Below, piece by piece: positions 51,912 to 63,117 of a stretch of DNA of 64,000 nt. The position numbers and the translations under genes were made by a program. The stretch is taken from NCBI GenBank assembly GCA_977006965.1, contig OZ345353.1, forward strand, positions 4,216,001-4,280,000. Direction: 5' to 3'. How positions within the stretch are numbered: position 1 is the stretch's first letter; every line of letters begins with the position of its first letter. A model generated the notes under the pieces. It saw nothing but the letters and a program-made list of their open reading frames with translations, was not told the DNA's origin and searched no databases. The stretch comes from Phymatolithon calcareum (lineage: Eukaryota > Rhodophyta > Florideophyceae > Hapalidiales).

Positions 51912-54900
51912 CTACAATCCAGGATCTCCGCCGTCTATGACCACTTCCGCAAGGTTTGCACACGGCATGCGCCCAGAAAAGCTGGCAGATGCATATCCGT
52001 ACGTCACGTTTGCGATCATTTTAAGACCAAATTGGCGAGAGTTGAGTAATCGAGCAACGGTGGCATCGTCTTTGCCAGCAGATTTCAGCGCCGCCTTCAC
52101 CATTATACGAGTGGTCAGGATTTCGTCCAGCATCTGCGGCAATATACCACGCCTTACTTCTGCAGTCGAGAATGCTTCTCCGTTCGGAGCAACAAATAGC
52201 CCATTCAAACCTTTATCGCCCAGCGACGATAATTCTGGAGGTTTATACCCTTTCACGACGCCAAGGTGCCGAGGTTCTCCCCAAGTTTGAATTCTGTTTA
52301 TGTTTCCCATCATAGTGCTGAAGCATAGATTGTGCGCGATGATCATCGACGGGTAAAGACTCTGGAAATCGAGCACAATAACGGGATCCACATATAACGC
52401 GGACATGGGCTCCATAACAAGAGGCAGGCTTTCCACAGCCGGCTGCGCGAAAACTTGCTCTTTCTGAGCAGCAAGCAACACGAAATCTCTCTCGTGTGCT
52501 ACTCGTGCCATCATGCTCTCAACCCGAAACTGGCTCCCACGCGTCAGTACGCTCATGAAATCGACGCCGAAAACGCGTGCCAATTCTCCGGTCCGTCCAA
52601 GTACATCCAACTTTTCGACGACATCCACCACGAATTCTGTTCTCCTGCATAAATAAGACAGAGCTCGAGGCGCAGTTTTTGCCGAGCGCAACATGGTCTC
52701 CAAATCGGCAGGTGTATGGCGCGGTAAACGGGTGTGCAACAGTTCAAGCGCCACACCCTCTGCCGAATAGCATGCGAGTTTGACTTCGCTGCGCACAATA
52801 CGCCATAGATTCAGGATGTGTCGCCCACGTACGGTCACATTCACACCCTTACTGCGAAAATACTTCGCCGCAGCACTATCTTGTGCTGGATCTCCCGCCG
52901 CAGAATAAGCCCGCACTTTCTCACGTTCAATATCTCGCGTTATTGAGCGCGGAAGATGATGACCAATGGCGGCTGCCCTTTCAAGAATATATCCGATAGA
53001 CGCTGTTTGAGTTTCGAAACCTATTATCACATCAGGATCGCATTGGGAAAATAGTGCAACGAGTCCATCGAGAAGCGCAGACTCGGAGGCAAAAGCTTGG
53101 ATGTTTTTGGTGGGGGAAAGACGACGACTAGTTCCTCCTATTTGGAGCAGTGTCATCGCCGAATGATGCTCAATGTGCTCCCTTGTGTCAACAACGACTG
53201 CACAAATAGCCAGTATCGGGTTTCAAGAAGGGTCCGGTTGCAGCTTTCCAATGCATGATGACAGAATCTGAACCCCGACCGAAAGAGCGTGCTAGTTAGC
53301 AAAACATGCCAGAAGCGGGTTATTGAATTGATGTCAAAAAATTCATACCTCCATAGCAACATAGGTCAGGTTCTGATTCGAATGTAGTCCAGCGGTTTGA
53401 GATTTTGCTCCGCTTTCCATGCGCGAAGAATGACGGCGATCTGAATCTATAGCGAAAAGGCGGTGTACAAGAAGCACAAAGGTGCGTAGATACTAGTCAG
53501 AGACTGAGAACAAACACTGCAAAACCGAAACAAAGTTGACGTACCTTGCGAGGAAGCAATACCCTCATAAAAGCATTTCTCATCGTACTTCGGAGAGGGC
53601 GGTCTTTCTATGACGGACTTTCCTGTTCGGCTCTTTGCTGCTGGTGATTCGCGAGGAATGGAAAAGACAAGGGACCCTTCGCCCAGCGATGAATCATCGG
53701 AATCAGAATCCATACCACTAGAACCTCTAACAACGCGCCTTTTGACGGGTCCCGCAGAATCTCCTGGTGCAACAGCAGCATTAGAATCTTGGGACATGGA
53801 TTCGAACCCCAAAGCATTTTTGTTATTAAGTTGGACCTGACGTCCCGCTGAATCGATTTTCACTCTCTGGGTTATCGCAATTCCACCGGCTGCCGCGCCC
53901 GAAGAAGCAGAACGACGCAGTTCTTTCGTGGATGGAGGACGCCTAACCGGGATAATATGGGACACCATGGAAGGTAGTTCGTCCTCTTCGCCTCGAAAGT
54001 CAGAAATAAACGTGGGCTTGTTCTCCAATCCACCGACGGGAATTTTGAAAGTTACGCCGGCAAACACCTCAGGCTTTTGGGGAGCATCTTTCCGGTTCCC
54101 ATAAAATGCTGGTGTGTGTACCACAGATGGAATGCCATGTTCCGGCTGCGCTTTTCGGAGCTCAGTCAGAGATGGGGGCTTTCGGGCAGGTCGAATAAAA
54201 TCTGCAGGTGATTGCGGTCCAATACATTGGGCATCATGAGTGACTCGAAGTCGACGAGAGCGCCCTGTTGATTTTCCACCACTTTGCTCTGGCTGAGTAA
54301 GAGGCAACGGTGTGGAATGAGAACTGCGTGGGGAAGAATCCGGTCTTTTCGTTGAATCACTCTCTTGCGACGCAAATTTCGGCACCGATGATTGACGAGA
54401 GGCAATACCTATCAGATTCTTCACTTCAGAAACTTGAGCCGGCCGTTGGGGCGGCGACACCTCAATATTATGGGGTGGTGAGCTCCACGGCCGACTGGAA
54501 AACCGCACAACAGTTTTCTCTTGCGGAGTTGACTCAACTTCTTCATCAATATCGGATACATGGTCCGCATTATACTCTCTGTTCTCATGCGCAACAGGCA
54601 GAGAGCCGGGAGCGAATTCAGACTTCGATAGCACTGCTACAGGAGTGTGCTTATTCCTAGGTGCAGGTACGCCCTCTACCTCGTTTCTTCGGAGCAGCAC
54701 CCGTTCAGGCGTTGCGTGAAGACGAGTTGCAGAAATTTCATCAGCCTGCTGCGTTTTTTGCGTGCTGATTCGAATCTTGGCGGACACTTGCACTTGAGAA
54801 AGATTCCGATCACCGGATACGTCCATTTTTCGAGGACTGGAGTTTAAGGGTTGACGAGAAATCACCCTGGAAGTACTTTTCGGGGTCGGAATACGCTCTT

Positions 54901-56722
54901 TTCCATCCTCGAAGTCAGCCAGCTGGTCGACAATATAATCATTCTGCTCAAGGGCAGTACACCGTGGGTCCACAGCAAGTTCAGGTTGTAGTGATTCCAG
55001 TGCAGCGTTATCGTCTGCGTTCCGCACTCCGACGGATTCAACTTCCGCCCTTGATGCCAATTTCCGCTGTGGGAGTTGCCCTTGCGATGTCCCAATTCGA
55101 ATATTGCTACCTGTCGGGCTCTGCGACAGCATTCCAGAATGAACGTTAGTGTAAATGGAGCCGCCCTCGCTTGACTGATTCTTTTTCTCATTTACATCCT
55201 CAAATACTCGTGCAGCTGAAGAGCGTGCAATGGGTGGCGCTTCTTGAACTGTCAGAGCAACACGTTTCTGAGCACGTTTCGATCTTCGCCTCGACTTGGA
55301 ACTCTTCGTCTCTTCTCGCGGTTCAATTTTTTCATCAGGATCACCAGGAGCATCGCCTTGTGGAATCGGTTTGATTTCGTCTGTGCTTTGCGTGCAGTGT
55401 GCAATGTCGGCCCATTGTGAAAGAGCATCTTCCTCTTCCGCAATCTCGCCATCGCTATCCAAAATAGGGTCACATCTCGGGGAAGTAGGCCGTCGATTAT
55501 TTCCATCTGCAGAGGTATCATCAGCAATCGCATCACCGTCAAGAAAGCGGAAGACGTCTTCAAAGGATGACGGAATTGAAGAAAGTAATTCTTTACTCTG
55601 CATCGACTCCTGAGTGTTGTTCTGCCCAGACTTCTGACTAAGCCTCGGTCCGCAATTCGGTGTAATCGATCGCACAGGAGCGCTCGGGGGCACCTGCCCG
55701 TTCGCAAATGCTTGCACCTTCCTTCTCAGATAGGGGTCTGTACAATCGGGTCCAGCCTTAAGCTCTCGCGACTCCTCCTTTCGCGCGATTGGAGTACAAC
55801 CCGTTCGCAATCGTTCTTCCTCCCACAGAATGCGGAGGGACTTGGAGACAAAGCCACCCGGTCCTTCGCACTTCTCTTTATCCACTTCCACCTTTTGCGC
55901 GTTCAAAACATCATCCATAAATGCGTCAAGTTCAAGTTCTGACGATGAGCGGCGTGCCATGGCAAACGGCCAAACCAGGTGCTCATGACCGTTTTGCATG
56001 CCGTCATAAAATTTGCGATTAACATTTGGACGCGCAAACTCTCGTTCCGGCACTTTATTGCCGATGGCGGCAGGCAGCGGGACTCGAAATCGACACGATT
56101 TCAAGTTGACGTATCCCATACCGACCAGGGAGAGGTCGGTAAGCACCTGTAAATGGAACGGGATATGTGATTCATAAGGCTGAAGATGGAGATGGGTGAG
56201 TTCACCCGGAAGGCCACCCTGCGCAAGTATGTCGGCAATACGGTGGATGGTGCGTGGATTATATGCCTTGAGATGCAGGAATAGTGACGGATGATGGTAA
56301 CCGTAAATACTCGTCTTCAGCACAGGTTCCAGGCTTGCGATTGCTGGTGGAATTCGATCCGAATGCTTTTCAACAGAAGCGGCCGCTTCCACTTGGAGCA
56401 CAGCTCTAAGTGCCGCCTCAAGCGCGTTCCTCAGCTTCTGCGCGAATGCGACGGCAGCATCCGAAAACATGCCGTCGGGTACAGGGAGGTACATGTACGG
56501 AAGAGCGCCATGGAGGTGGAGACAGGCTTTCTGTCCCGCAGGCGTGGATCCAAATATGCGGACGACGGGGAGTTTTGCAGAATGGTCGCCGCCCTCTAGA
56601 CGCAATCGAGCAGCGTGAAAGTGAAGAGATGATGAATAGTCACTAAGCGAGAGCATGTAATGGTCAATGTAAACGATGCGAATTGAGGCCACTGCTGTGT
56701 TGAAGCCGCCATCGTCCTTCAT
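51912..56722 (-). pseudogene. Truncated REV3 (duplication copy 2)
   Basis: The exon layout is as in the full gene: exon 1 53545-56722, exon 2 53349-53446, exon 3 from 53267. Both introns are preserved and there is no internal stop. The duplication starts inside exon 3, so the protein would end after polymerase motif B (CANLA) plus ten foreign residues. Motif A is present, but motif C (YGDTDS), the thumb and both Cys clusters are lost, so it cannot polymerise. Exon 1 differs from the full gene at about 17 of 1059 residues. An upstream in-frame Met at 56764 is opened here because a TGA became TGC. A transcript could still make the N-terminal and REV7-binding parts. Confidence 0.9.
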
Positions 56723-57924
56723 ACCGATGAGACGTGTTCTGCGTGCCGTGCAAGTCGGGAACATGGGAAAGTGGGCGTTCTATTGCATGGCCTTCTTCAG
56801 TCCTGTGGTGCAAAGACTTTTCGTTCATCCTGGCTGGACCTTGGTGAACACGTGTGCGTGTGTGCAAGAGATGCAGAAGCTGCTCAGGGCAGCTGTGAGG
56901 CTTATGATACTGTACATACACAATTATTTTTCGAAAAAGTACTGTGCAAAATCATGCATGAAGCTTTAATTTTCGTTTAATTTAGTAGGGCACTCCAAAA
57001 AAATTTGCGCTCCAGTCGCGCCACAATCCAGGATCTCCGCCGCCTATGACCACCTCAATTCGTGCGAGGCATGCGCATGCGTTGATTTCGCTGCCACAGA
57101 AGAACAACAACGACTAATACACACGTCGTTGGGCGTGTTGTCGACACGGTGTCATTAGGGCGAACGTTGGATATGGCGTGCGCGTGACGCCAACTTGCTC
57201 GGTGCGGTGGCATGGTGAAATGAACCGACGGTCGATTTGATTTGGCCCGCACCACGGTCGCACCTTGTTCGCGCGGGCAAGGTAGTGGACGGCCACAATG
57301 GGATACGAGGCGGCCGTGGCAGAGAAGAAGTTCAAGCTGATCATTGATGTGCGACGGGAGGCGGCCGTGGAAGTTTGACGGAGGCTGTTGTGATGGTAGG
57401 GGCGGGGAGCTTGCTGCCGGTGGCGAGAAGGACACAGCCGTTCCGGCCGATGAGCGTAATGTGGCGGAGTGTGAGGTAATTTTTGACGATATGGCTCATT
57501 TTGCGAAGCGAATTCAAGGCCTCATTATTGACGTCCTCGAAGTGACCATTCGCGCGTTCGAAGCTTGGCGAGGCGTTTGGCATTGCGTGCCACCAGCATG
57601 AGTTGCGGTGCTCTGGAATTGGCCGACACAGGCTTCTTGTATTTCTTATCGAATAGGGGCAAAATAGTCACCAGCACAGGAGACTGAGGAGGGCATTACT
57701 TGGATAACATTGCGACAGAATTTGTATATGGGAGGTTGCGCCTCGCGCCCAACATTAGGAACCGCTTCATTGAACTTACCTTTCTTCCGTGTCAAACCAC
57801 TGTAGTACTATATTATGCTTGAGTTGAAGATCTTTCCAGCGTTGCAACCGTTCACGGATGACAGAATACACATGGTATTTTTATGCATAGCGTCAATGCG
57901 AAATGTAGATTCTGCGCTCAATAT
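56723..57924. other. Spacer between truncated REV3 and receptor 2
   Basis: This is the duplicate of 41791-42989 with about 2% substitutions. It includes the short frame at 57298-57378 (see 42366). No further gene is supported. Confidence 0.5.
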
Positions 57925-60900
57925 TCATTCCTCTTCCACCATTAAATTACATATAGCGACCGTCCCACTCCCTAGTCCACCAACAAGCAACTTGCTTGCT
58001 TCATTATATTGCCACGCCCACAAATGAGACGGGAACGTCCCAAGCAACGTGTCTTCTGTGGGTATATTCGCATAAACCGAGATAACGCCGCAGTATGCTT
58101 CCGCCGTATATGCCGGGAAGGAATCCGGCCATAGATGTTGTGTTTGCTGACCACAACTCCGAATAATCTCCTCCGCTTCTTTGTCCGTCACTTCATATTT
58201 AGTTTCCCTGCCATGCTCGCTCGACGTTTCATCTTCAGAATCACGGGATCGTCCGCCCGATTTCCAAACACAATTTCGCGTTTCTCGATTCCAAATGATC
58301 ACTTCATTAAAGTCTCGGGACACAACGTGCGATCCGTCTCCGCTTTCAGATACCATCCAAACAATTGCCTTGTGTCCTTCCAAGGCTTCTCCAATTTGAA
58401 TTCCTGATTCCACCTCCCAAATGCGAACTGTTTTGTCATCGGATCCCGAAACGATCCGTTGACCATCCGAGCTGAACGAAACACATCTCACGATGTCACT
58501 GTGACCTTGAAGGACGTTCCCAATTTCATTAAACGTCTTCGCGTCCCACACTCGAACAGTTCCGTCCCATGAACCAGAGACCACCTTTCGCCCGTCATCA
58601 CTGAACGAAACGCAGGTCACCCGACTCGTGTGTCCTTCCATTGGTCCTCCAATCTGGTTGCCCGTACGCGAGTCCCACAAACATACCGTTCCATCTCGCG
58701 ACCCGGACGCTATTCGAAGCCCGTCACGGCTTAACGCAACGGCATACACCGGTTCGGAATATCCATGTTCAAACTCAGTTGCTTCCGCTTCCACAAGTGT
58801 GTCCCAAACGCGAATAATACCATCTTCACACCCGGAAATTATTGCTTCCCCATTAGGAGAAAACGCAACACTTGTCACCCAGCTGTGCACCTTTGCGGAT
58901 GTCCACGTATTTCTCCCACTGTTCGCGTCCCACAACCGAACAGTCCCATCATCCCATCCTGATGCAATTTGACGTCCATCACCACTGAATCTAACACAAT
59001 TCACCACATCCGTGTGTCCTTCAAACGCCTCACCAATACTCCTCCATGCCCCCCTGTCCCATACACGGATTGTACCGTGAACTGACCCCGTCACCAACCG
59101 TTCGTCCGTCCCACTGAATGCAACAGAACTTATCCAATTCCCGTGCGCCTCCGTATCTTCGAAAATAGTCTTCCCCGTGAAACTGTCAACAACTTTCAGT
59201 GTTCCATCCTCCAGACCAATTGCAACCAATTGATCGTCATTCGAAACGGCGACACACTCAACACGGCACTGCTGTACCAATTCTTCAACCTGTGAACCGG
59301 TGCTCGCCTCCCACATCCTCAACGTACAATCTTCACCACACGAATACATCTTCTCGCCATCGCTGCTCACAGCAACCCCGTTCACCCTCTCGCTGTGCCC
59401 TTCGAGAACACGCACTGGACAGTCGCATGTCTCCCATTCCCATACCCCGATCGATTTGTCCCACGACCCAGAGACAATTGTTCTTGATCCTCCAGAAAAC
59501 GATAAGCATGCTACACCGTTAGTGTGTCCTTTCAGCCGCTTCAATATCTCACCCGTCGACGCATCTGCCACTACAATATCATCGCCTGCTCCTGATGCCA
59601 CAAAACGTCCACATGGAGACCAATCAACCGCCCCGCAACACCCTCCCACGGGGATCTCCATCATCGGCGAGCTCCGCGGATTTGGGAAAAACGAGTTCAC
59701 GGGCCGTAAATAAGGCTTTGGTGTGTGTGATTCAACGCTTTTCAAGTACGCCTCTACAACTCCGTCCTCCGTCCTTATCTTCAAAAGTCGTCCGCACACT
59801 TGGAACTGAAACGCCCGTTGCCCTTCCGTTACTCTTCCCCATGATACTTGTATCGCTTTCAAAATCAATTCGAAGCTCCGTCTTACTCTTTCCGGAATAA
59901 ATTCGTCTCCAACCGTCAGCAAACAATCAAACTCCGATTTCAATGCCAACATACCACCCATCTCACAACGTGCACGCGTCCAACGTGCATCCAACAAAAG
60001 AGCCCCAAGCTCCATTATCGAATCAGCACACACAAGGTGTCTGCCAAGTTCACCAAGAATATAACCGTCATCTCCGACCGACCACCATGCTCTCGCTTTC
60101 TGCCTCAACAACTTTTCCTCAAACGAACCACCTTCATCTGCAATCAATGCATCTTCACATGTCCTCGCTTCCGGTGGCAGATATCCGTTCAAAAGCCGTG
60201 TGTGCCATATTGAGCTTGTCTTCGTCGTCTCCGCCTCTCGTCTACAATACTCCAATTGTAGATCATGAAGCGTCACACCACGTTCTTTCCTCCGTCCTTC
60301 TCCATCTTCACGAAAAGTAAGCTTACAAAGACTCAACTCACTGAGAAGCCGCACTACACTCAAACAAAAACCTTTCTCCACCTTCCACATTCCGCTCAGC
60401 ACGGAAATCGGCATCCAACCTTGGTTTTCCAACACGCACAGACTTGTGTACAGATCGCCTATCGAATGGTCCATGTCCAACGAATTTCTTGCCTTCAGCT
60501 TCACGAATTCAACTTCCAACATCTTCAGAGTCAGTGAGATTCCTGCATACAAGCTCCCACCGTCTGCACCTTGCTCTTCCCCAAGTTCAATGCTCCGCTC
60601 CTCCAGCTGTGAAGCATACTCCTCACATCCACCTTCAAAATCACCATGTTCTCTTGACAGGAAACAAACTGCACTTCCTGCAATTGCCAGCGCTATAGGC
60701 AACCCGGCACAACTCTTTAAGATCATTACAATATTCTTTCTCAAGTCCCCACTGACCTCTGGAAGCACGTATTTCGCAACATCTTGTTTCGCGTGACTCA
60801 TGAACATACTCACAGATACGTCCCCTAGTGAATCTCTTGGTGAAAAGTCAACCGCTCGCCCAGCAGTGTGCGCTATGTGTGTACTCCTTGTCGTTATTGC

Positions 60901-61998
60901 CATCCGACTTTCCCGACAGCTCCTCAACAACTGACAAAAATCATTCAGGAACCCGGTTTTGTTCTTGTCCGTAGGCCAGAGGTCGTCCACGAGAAAAAGA
61001 CAAATTTTCTCATCGAACCATGCCACCGCGCAATTAACAGCTTCTCGCAACTTCTCCGAACGTTCCACAACAGAAACAGACGCCTTTGCTCCTGTGAATC
61101 GCATTATGTTCGCGATTTCTCCTCTTGCTGTCAGGAATGTTGCATTTTGACCAAGGGACATGTACTGGACTCCGTCCGGAAAACGTTCCCGAATGTCCTC
61201 ATTGAACGCAAGTCCTTGTAACGCAATCGTCTTCCCTACTCCGGCCATTCCGAGGACACCATGTGCAGGCGTAATCACCCCACCAGCACTCACTCCAGTC
61301 GCCGCAGTCACTGTCGACGAAGACTCCACCGATAAAATAGATTCCTTCAACATTCCTTCCGGAGTACACGGATTTCCATCCTCATCCTTCGCATCAAAGT
61401 TCAGGCTTGTGCCTAGGGGGAGTGCCAGCGTGCTTCCTCCCACTCGATATACTTCTTCCACGTTGCCGGTGATTTGCAACTTGTCCAGCTTGCTCACAAC
61501 AACATCAATGTTCTCTTCTGTCACGAACGTTGCAATCAGAATTTCAAGCTTCGTCGACGCGCTTTGTACTTGCTGTTGCACGCTTTCCATGGTGTCGCTT
61601 AAAGCTGTCGCTCGCGTTGTTCGTTTAAACAAGCACTTCAATTTCGACGATACACCACTTTTGTTTCCCTTAAACGCCCTTGCGCAACCTTCTTCCAACG
61701 TTGAGTCGCAGTTTTCCAGAATATCCCGCACGGAAGCAACTTCTTCCAGGAAGGCAGAGCGGATCTGACTAGGGGCGGATGCTGGTGCCGATCTAAGATA
61801 TGTCTCCACAGCTCCCATTTGTCGCATCACCTTCTCCAGATTATTCGTCAACCGTTGGAAGGTCCCAGGTCCCCGCCGAAAGTTGCCAATTCGAGTTTGG
61901 ATGCTATTCACAGCATACCGCGCCTCTGCGATGATCGCAAGAGCGAGACCGGCGATGTCCATGTCGACGTGGTTTACTGTGCCGACTTGGGTTTGCAC
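57925..61998 (-). CDS. NB-ARC/WD40 (STAND) receptor, copy 2
   Basis: This intronless gene of 1357 residues has the same domain order as copy 1: helical N-terminus, NB-ARC (GMAGVGKT, LFLVDD, ITTRS, GLPIALAIA, LHDLQ all kept), eleven WD repeats and a conserved tail. About 58 of some 470 propeller residues differ from copy 1. Roughly 26 of these fall at four positions per repeat: the two residues before the conserved Val, the one after it, and x in SGSxD. Examples are GHTRYVR to GHTNGVA, GHTNWVS to GHTSRVT, and SGSGDRT to SGSWDGT. A second variable segment lies around 170-195, between helical bundle and ATPase. The catalytic motifs are unchanged, so both copies look functional with different ligand surfaces. 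Confidence 0.9.
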   Translation of the reverse strand: MQTQVGTVNHVDMDIAGLALAIIAEARYAVNSIQTRIGNFRRGPGTFQRLTNNLEKVMRQMGAVETYLRSAPASAPSQIRSAFLEEVASVRDILENCDSTLEEGCARAFKGNKSGVSSKLKCLFKRTTRATALSDTMESVQQQVQSASTKLEILIATFVTEENIDVVVSKLDKLQITGNVEEVYRVGGSTLALPLGTSLNFDAKDEDGNPCTPEGMLKESILSVESSSTVTAATGVSAGGVITPAHGVLGMAGVGKTIALQGLAFNEDIRERFPDGVQYMSLGQNATFLTARGEIANIMRFTGAKASVSVVERSEKLREAVNCAVAWFDEKICLFLVDDLWPTDKNKTGFLNDFCQLLRSCRESRMAITTRSTHIAHTAGRAVDFSPRDSLGDVSVSMFMSHAKQDVAKYVLPEVSGDLRKNIVMILKSCAGLPIALAIAGSAVCFLSREHGDFEGGCEEYASQLEERSIELGEEQGADGGSLYAGISLTLKMLEVEFVKLKARNSLDMDHSIGDLYTSLCVLENQGWMPISVLSGMWKVEKGFCLSVVRLLSELSLCKLTFREDGEGRRKERGVTLHDLQLEYCRREAETTKTSSIWHTRLLNGYLPPEARTCEDALIADEGGSFEEKLLRQKARAWWSVGDDGYILGELGRHLVCADSIMELGALLLDARWTRARCEMGGMLALKSEFDCLLTVGDEFIPERVRRSFELILKAIQVSWGRVTEGQRAFQFQVCGRLLKIRTEDGVVEAYLKSVESHTPKPYLRPVNSFFPNPRSSPMMEIPVGGCCGAVDWSPCGRFVASGAGDDIVVADASTGEILKRLKGHTNGVACLSFSGGSRTIVSGSWDKSIGVWEWETCDCPVRVLEGHSERVNGVAVSSDGEKMYSCGEDCTLRMWEASTGSQVEELVQQCRVECVAVSNDDQLVAIGLEDGTLKVVDSFTGKTIFEDTEAHGNWISSVAFSGTDERLVTGSVHGTIRVWDRGAWRSIGEAFEGHTDVVNCVRFSGDGRQIASGWDDGTVRLWDANSGRNTWTSAKVHSWVTSVAFSPNGEAIISGCEDGIIRVWDTLVEAEATEFEHGYSEPVYAVALSRDGLRIASGSRDGTVCLWDSRTGNQIGGPMEGHTSRVTCVSFSDDGRKVVSGSWDGTVRVWDAKTFNEIGNVLQGHSDIVRCVSFSSDGQRIVSGSDDKTVRIWEVESGIQIGEALEGHKAIVWMVSESGDGSHVVSRDFNEVIIWNRETRNCVWKSGGRSRDSEDETSSEHGRETKYEVTDKEAEEIIRSCGQQTQHLWPDSFPAYTAEAYCGVISVYANIPTEDTLLGTFPSHLWAWQYNEASKLLVGGLGSGTVAICNLMVEEE

Positions 61999-63117
61999 GG
62001 GGTAAGTGATGGAGGAGGAGGACGGCGGCTTGGTTGCTTCGAAGATGGAGGAATGGGGATTGCGGCGGGATGTGCGATTTTGTACTAGATATCATACTGG
62101 ACAGGAGACACGCAACGAGGAAGTGCTCACAGAGATATGGCTGTTTGGAGTTGTTGAGTTGTTATGATAGTGGTGAGGTACAGATATTTGTGTTGATGTC
62201 GCAGTACTCAACGCAAGAGATTAGCTGATATTTTTATGAAACTGACTGAAGTAGTTGTTGGAGATCGAACAACAGATCGCGTCACCGTCTTCTGCAGTAT
62301 ACAGTAACCTAGACACATCATGTATGATACAATATGGTACAATAGTGTATCATACTGTAGTTGTAAATTACAACCTTTACTGTAATTATATTTTCGACTG
62401 ATTCCAAATCGAGCTGTGGCAAAACAATCCATTCCATGGAATGGATTGTTTTCCCGCAGCTCGGCTGGGGAGATCGAAGGACAAATGCACTTGCAAAAAG
62501 GGACTCTGATATATGAATGCGCTCGAATCGAATCTCCGGCGAAAAGGATCAACGTTACAAGAGCAAATGAACTTTCTCTTTAACTTTGAAGGACATTTAC
62601 AAGTCAAAATTTTCGACCAAGGCCAGATGAATTGTAGAGAATTATACTAAACGCTATCCGACTCACTATTGCCGCTATGTCGAAGTGATATTCTGACTGG
62701 ACTGGAATAGGGCGAATGAAAGATATTTTGTTCTTTAACGTCAAGGCGCAATCATCGCGCAACTCGAAGGGTTTAGTGATAACAAAATCGCTGTTTTCAA
62801 ACTTGTTCATTGCAGAATCACGCCTGTTTCGGAACGCAGAATGTGTTTTTCAGACACCGATATAACCTACGCCCGCCACACAAGGCAAGCCTGTCTTCAG
62901 GAGTCCTGAAGGGGAGAGTGCTTAGGAGTCTCGAATGGAGGTAACGGATCAATTCGGCGCGGCCCAATCGTCGACCGAAAACAATACACGTGTCATACTC
63001 GACCAATCTGTGCATGCATGCCGAATCCACCGCTCCCGCCATCCCAAGAATACTTCCAATTTGCTGCAAAAGACGAACACACTCTCGGCTTCAAACAGTG
63101 GCAGCAGCACTGGCGAC
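61999..63117. other. Divergent intergenic region (copy 2)
   Basis: This is the counterpart of 47067-48182, with the same ATACAATATGGTACAATAG motif near 62330 and a perfect palindrome at 62421-62452. An upstream ATG at 62935 is in frame with the Pro-rich gene here, whereas the same frame in copy 1 hits a stop. Confidence 0.5.
62421..62452. repeat. Perfect palindrome, 16-bp arms
   Basis: AAAACAATCCATTCCA is followed directly by its exact complement, and weaker pairing continues about 10 bases outward (GAGCTGTGGC versus CCGCAGCTC). In copy 1 the same site has two mismatching bases. The palindrome was therefore perfected here or has eroded there. Confidence 0.88.

Larger units (their letters stand above)
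37014..51945. repeat. Tandem duplication, copy 1 (14,932-bp unit)
   Basis: The unit begins inside REV3 exon 3 (TCCGCAAGG, 37014) and runs through REV3's 5' part, a spacer, the first receptor, a Pro-rich gene and an older relic. At 51945/51946 spacer sequence (TATGACCAC) is joined directly to the REV3 start point of the second copy, with at most one base of microhomology. Unit length equals the offset between copies, as expected for a simple head-to-tail duplication. Confidence 0.95.

Noticed and set aside
51912-53267. Second functional REV3 polymerase
   Set aside because: The frame ends ten residues after the duplication breakpoint, before motif C and the Cys clusters.
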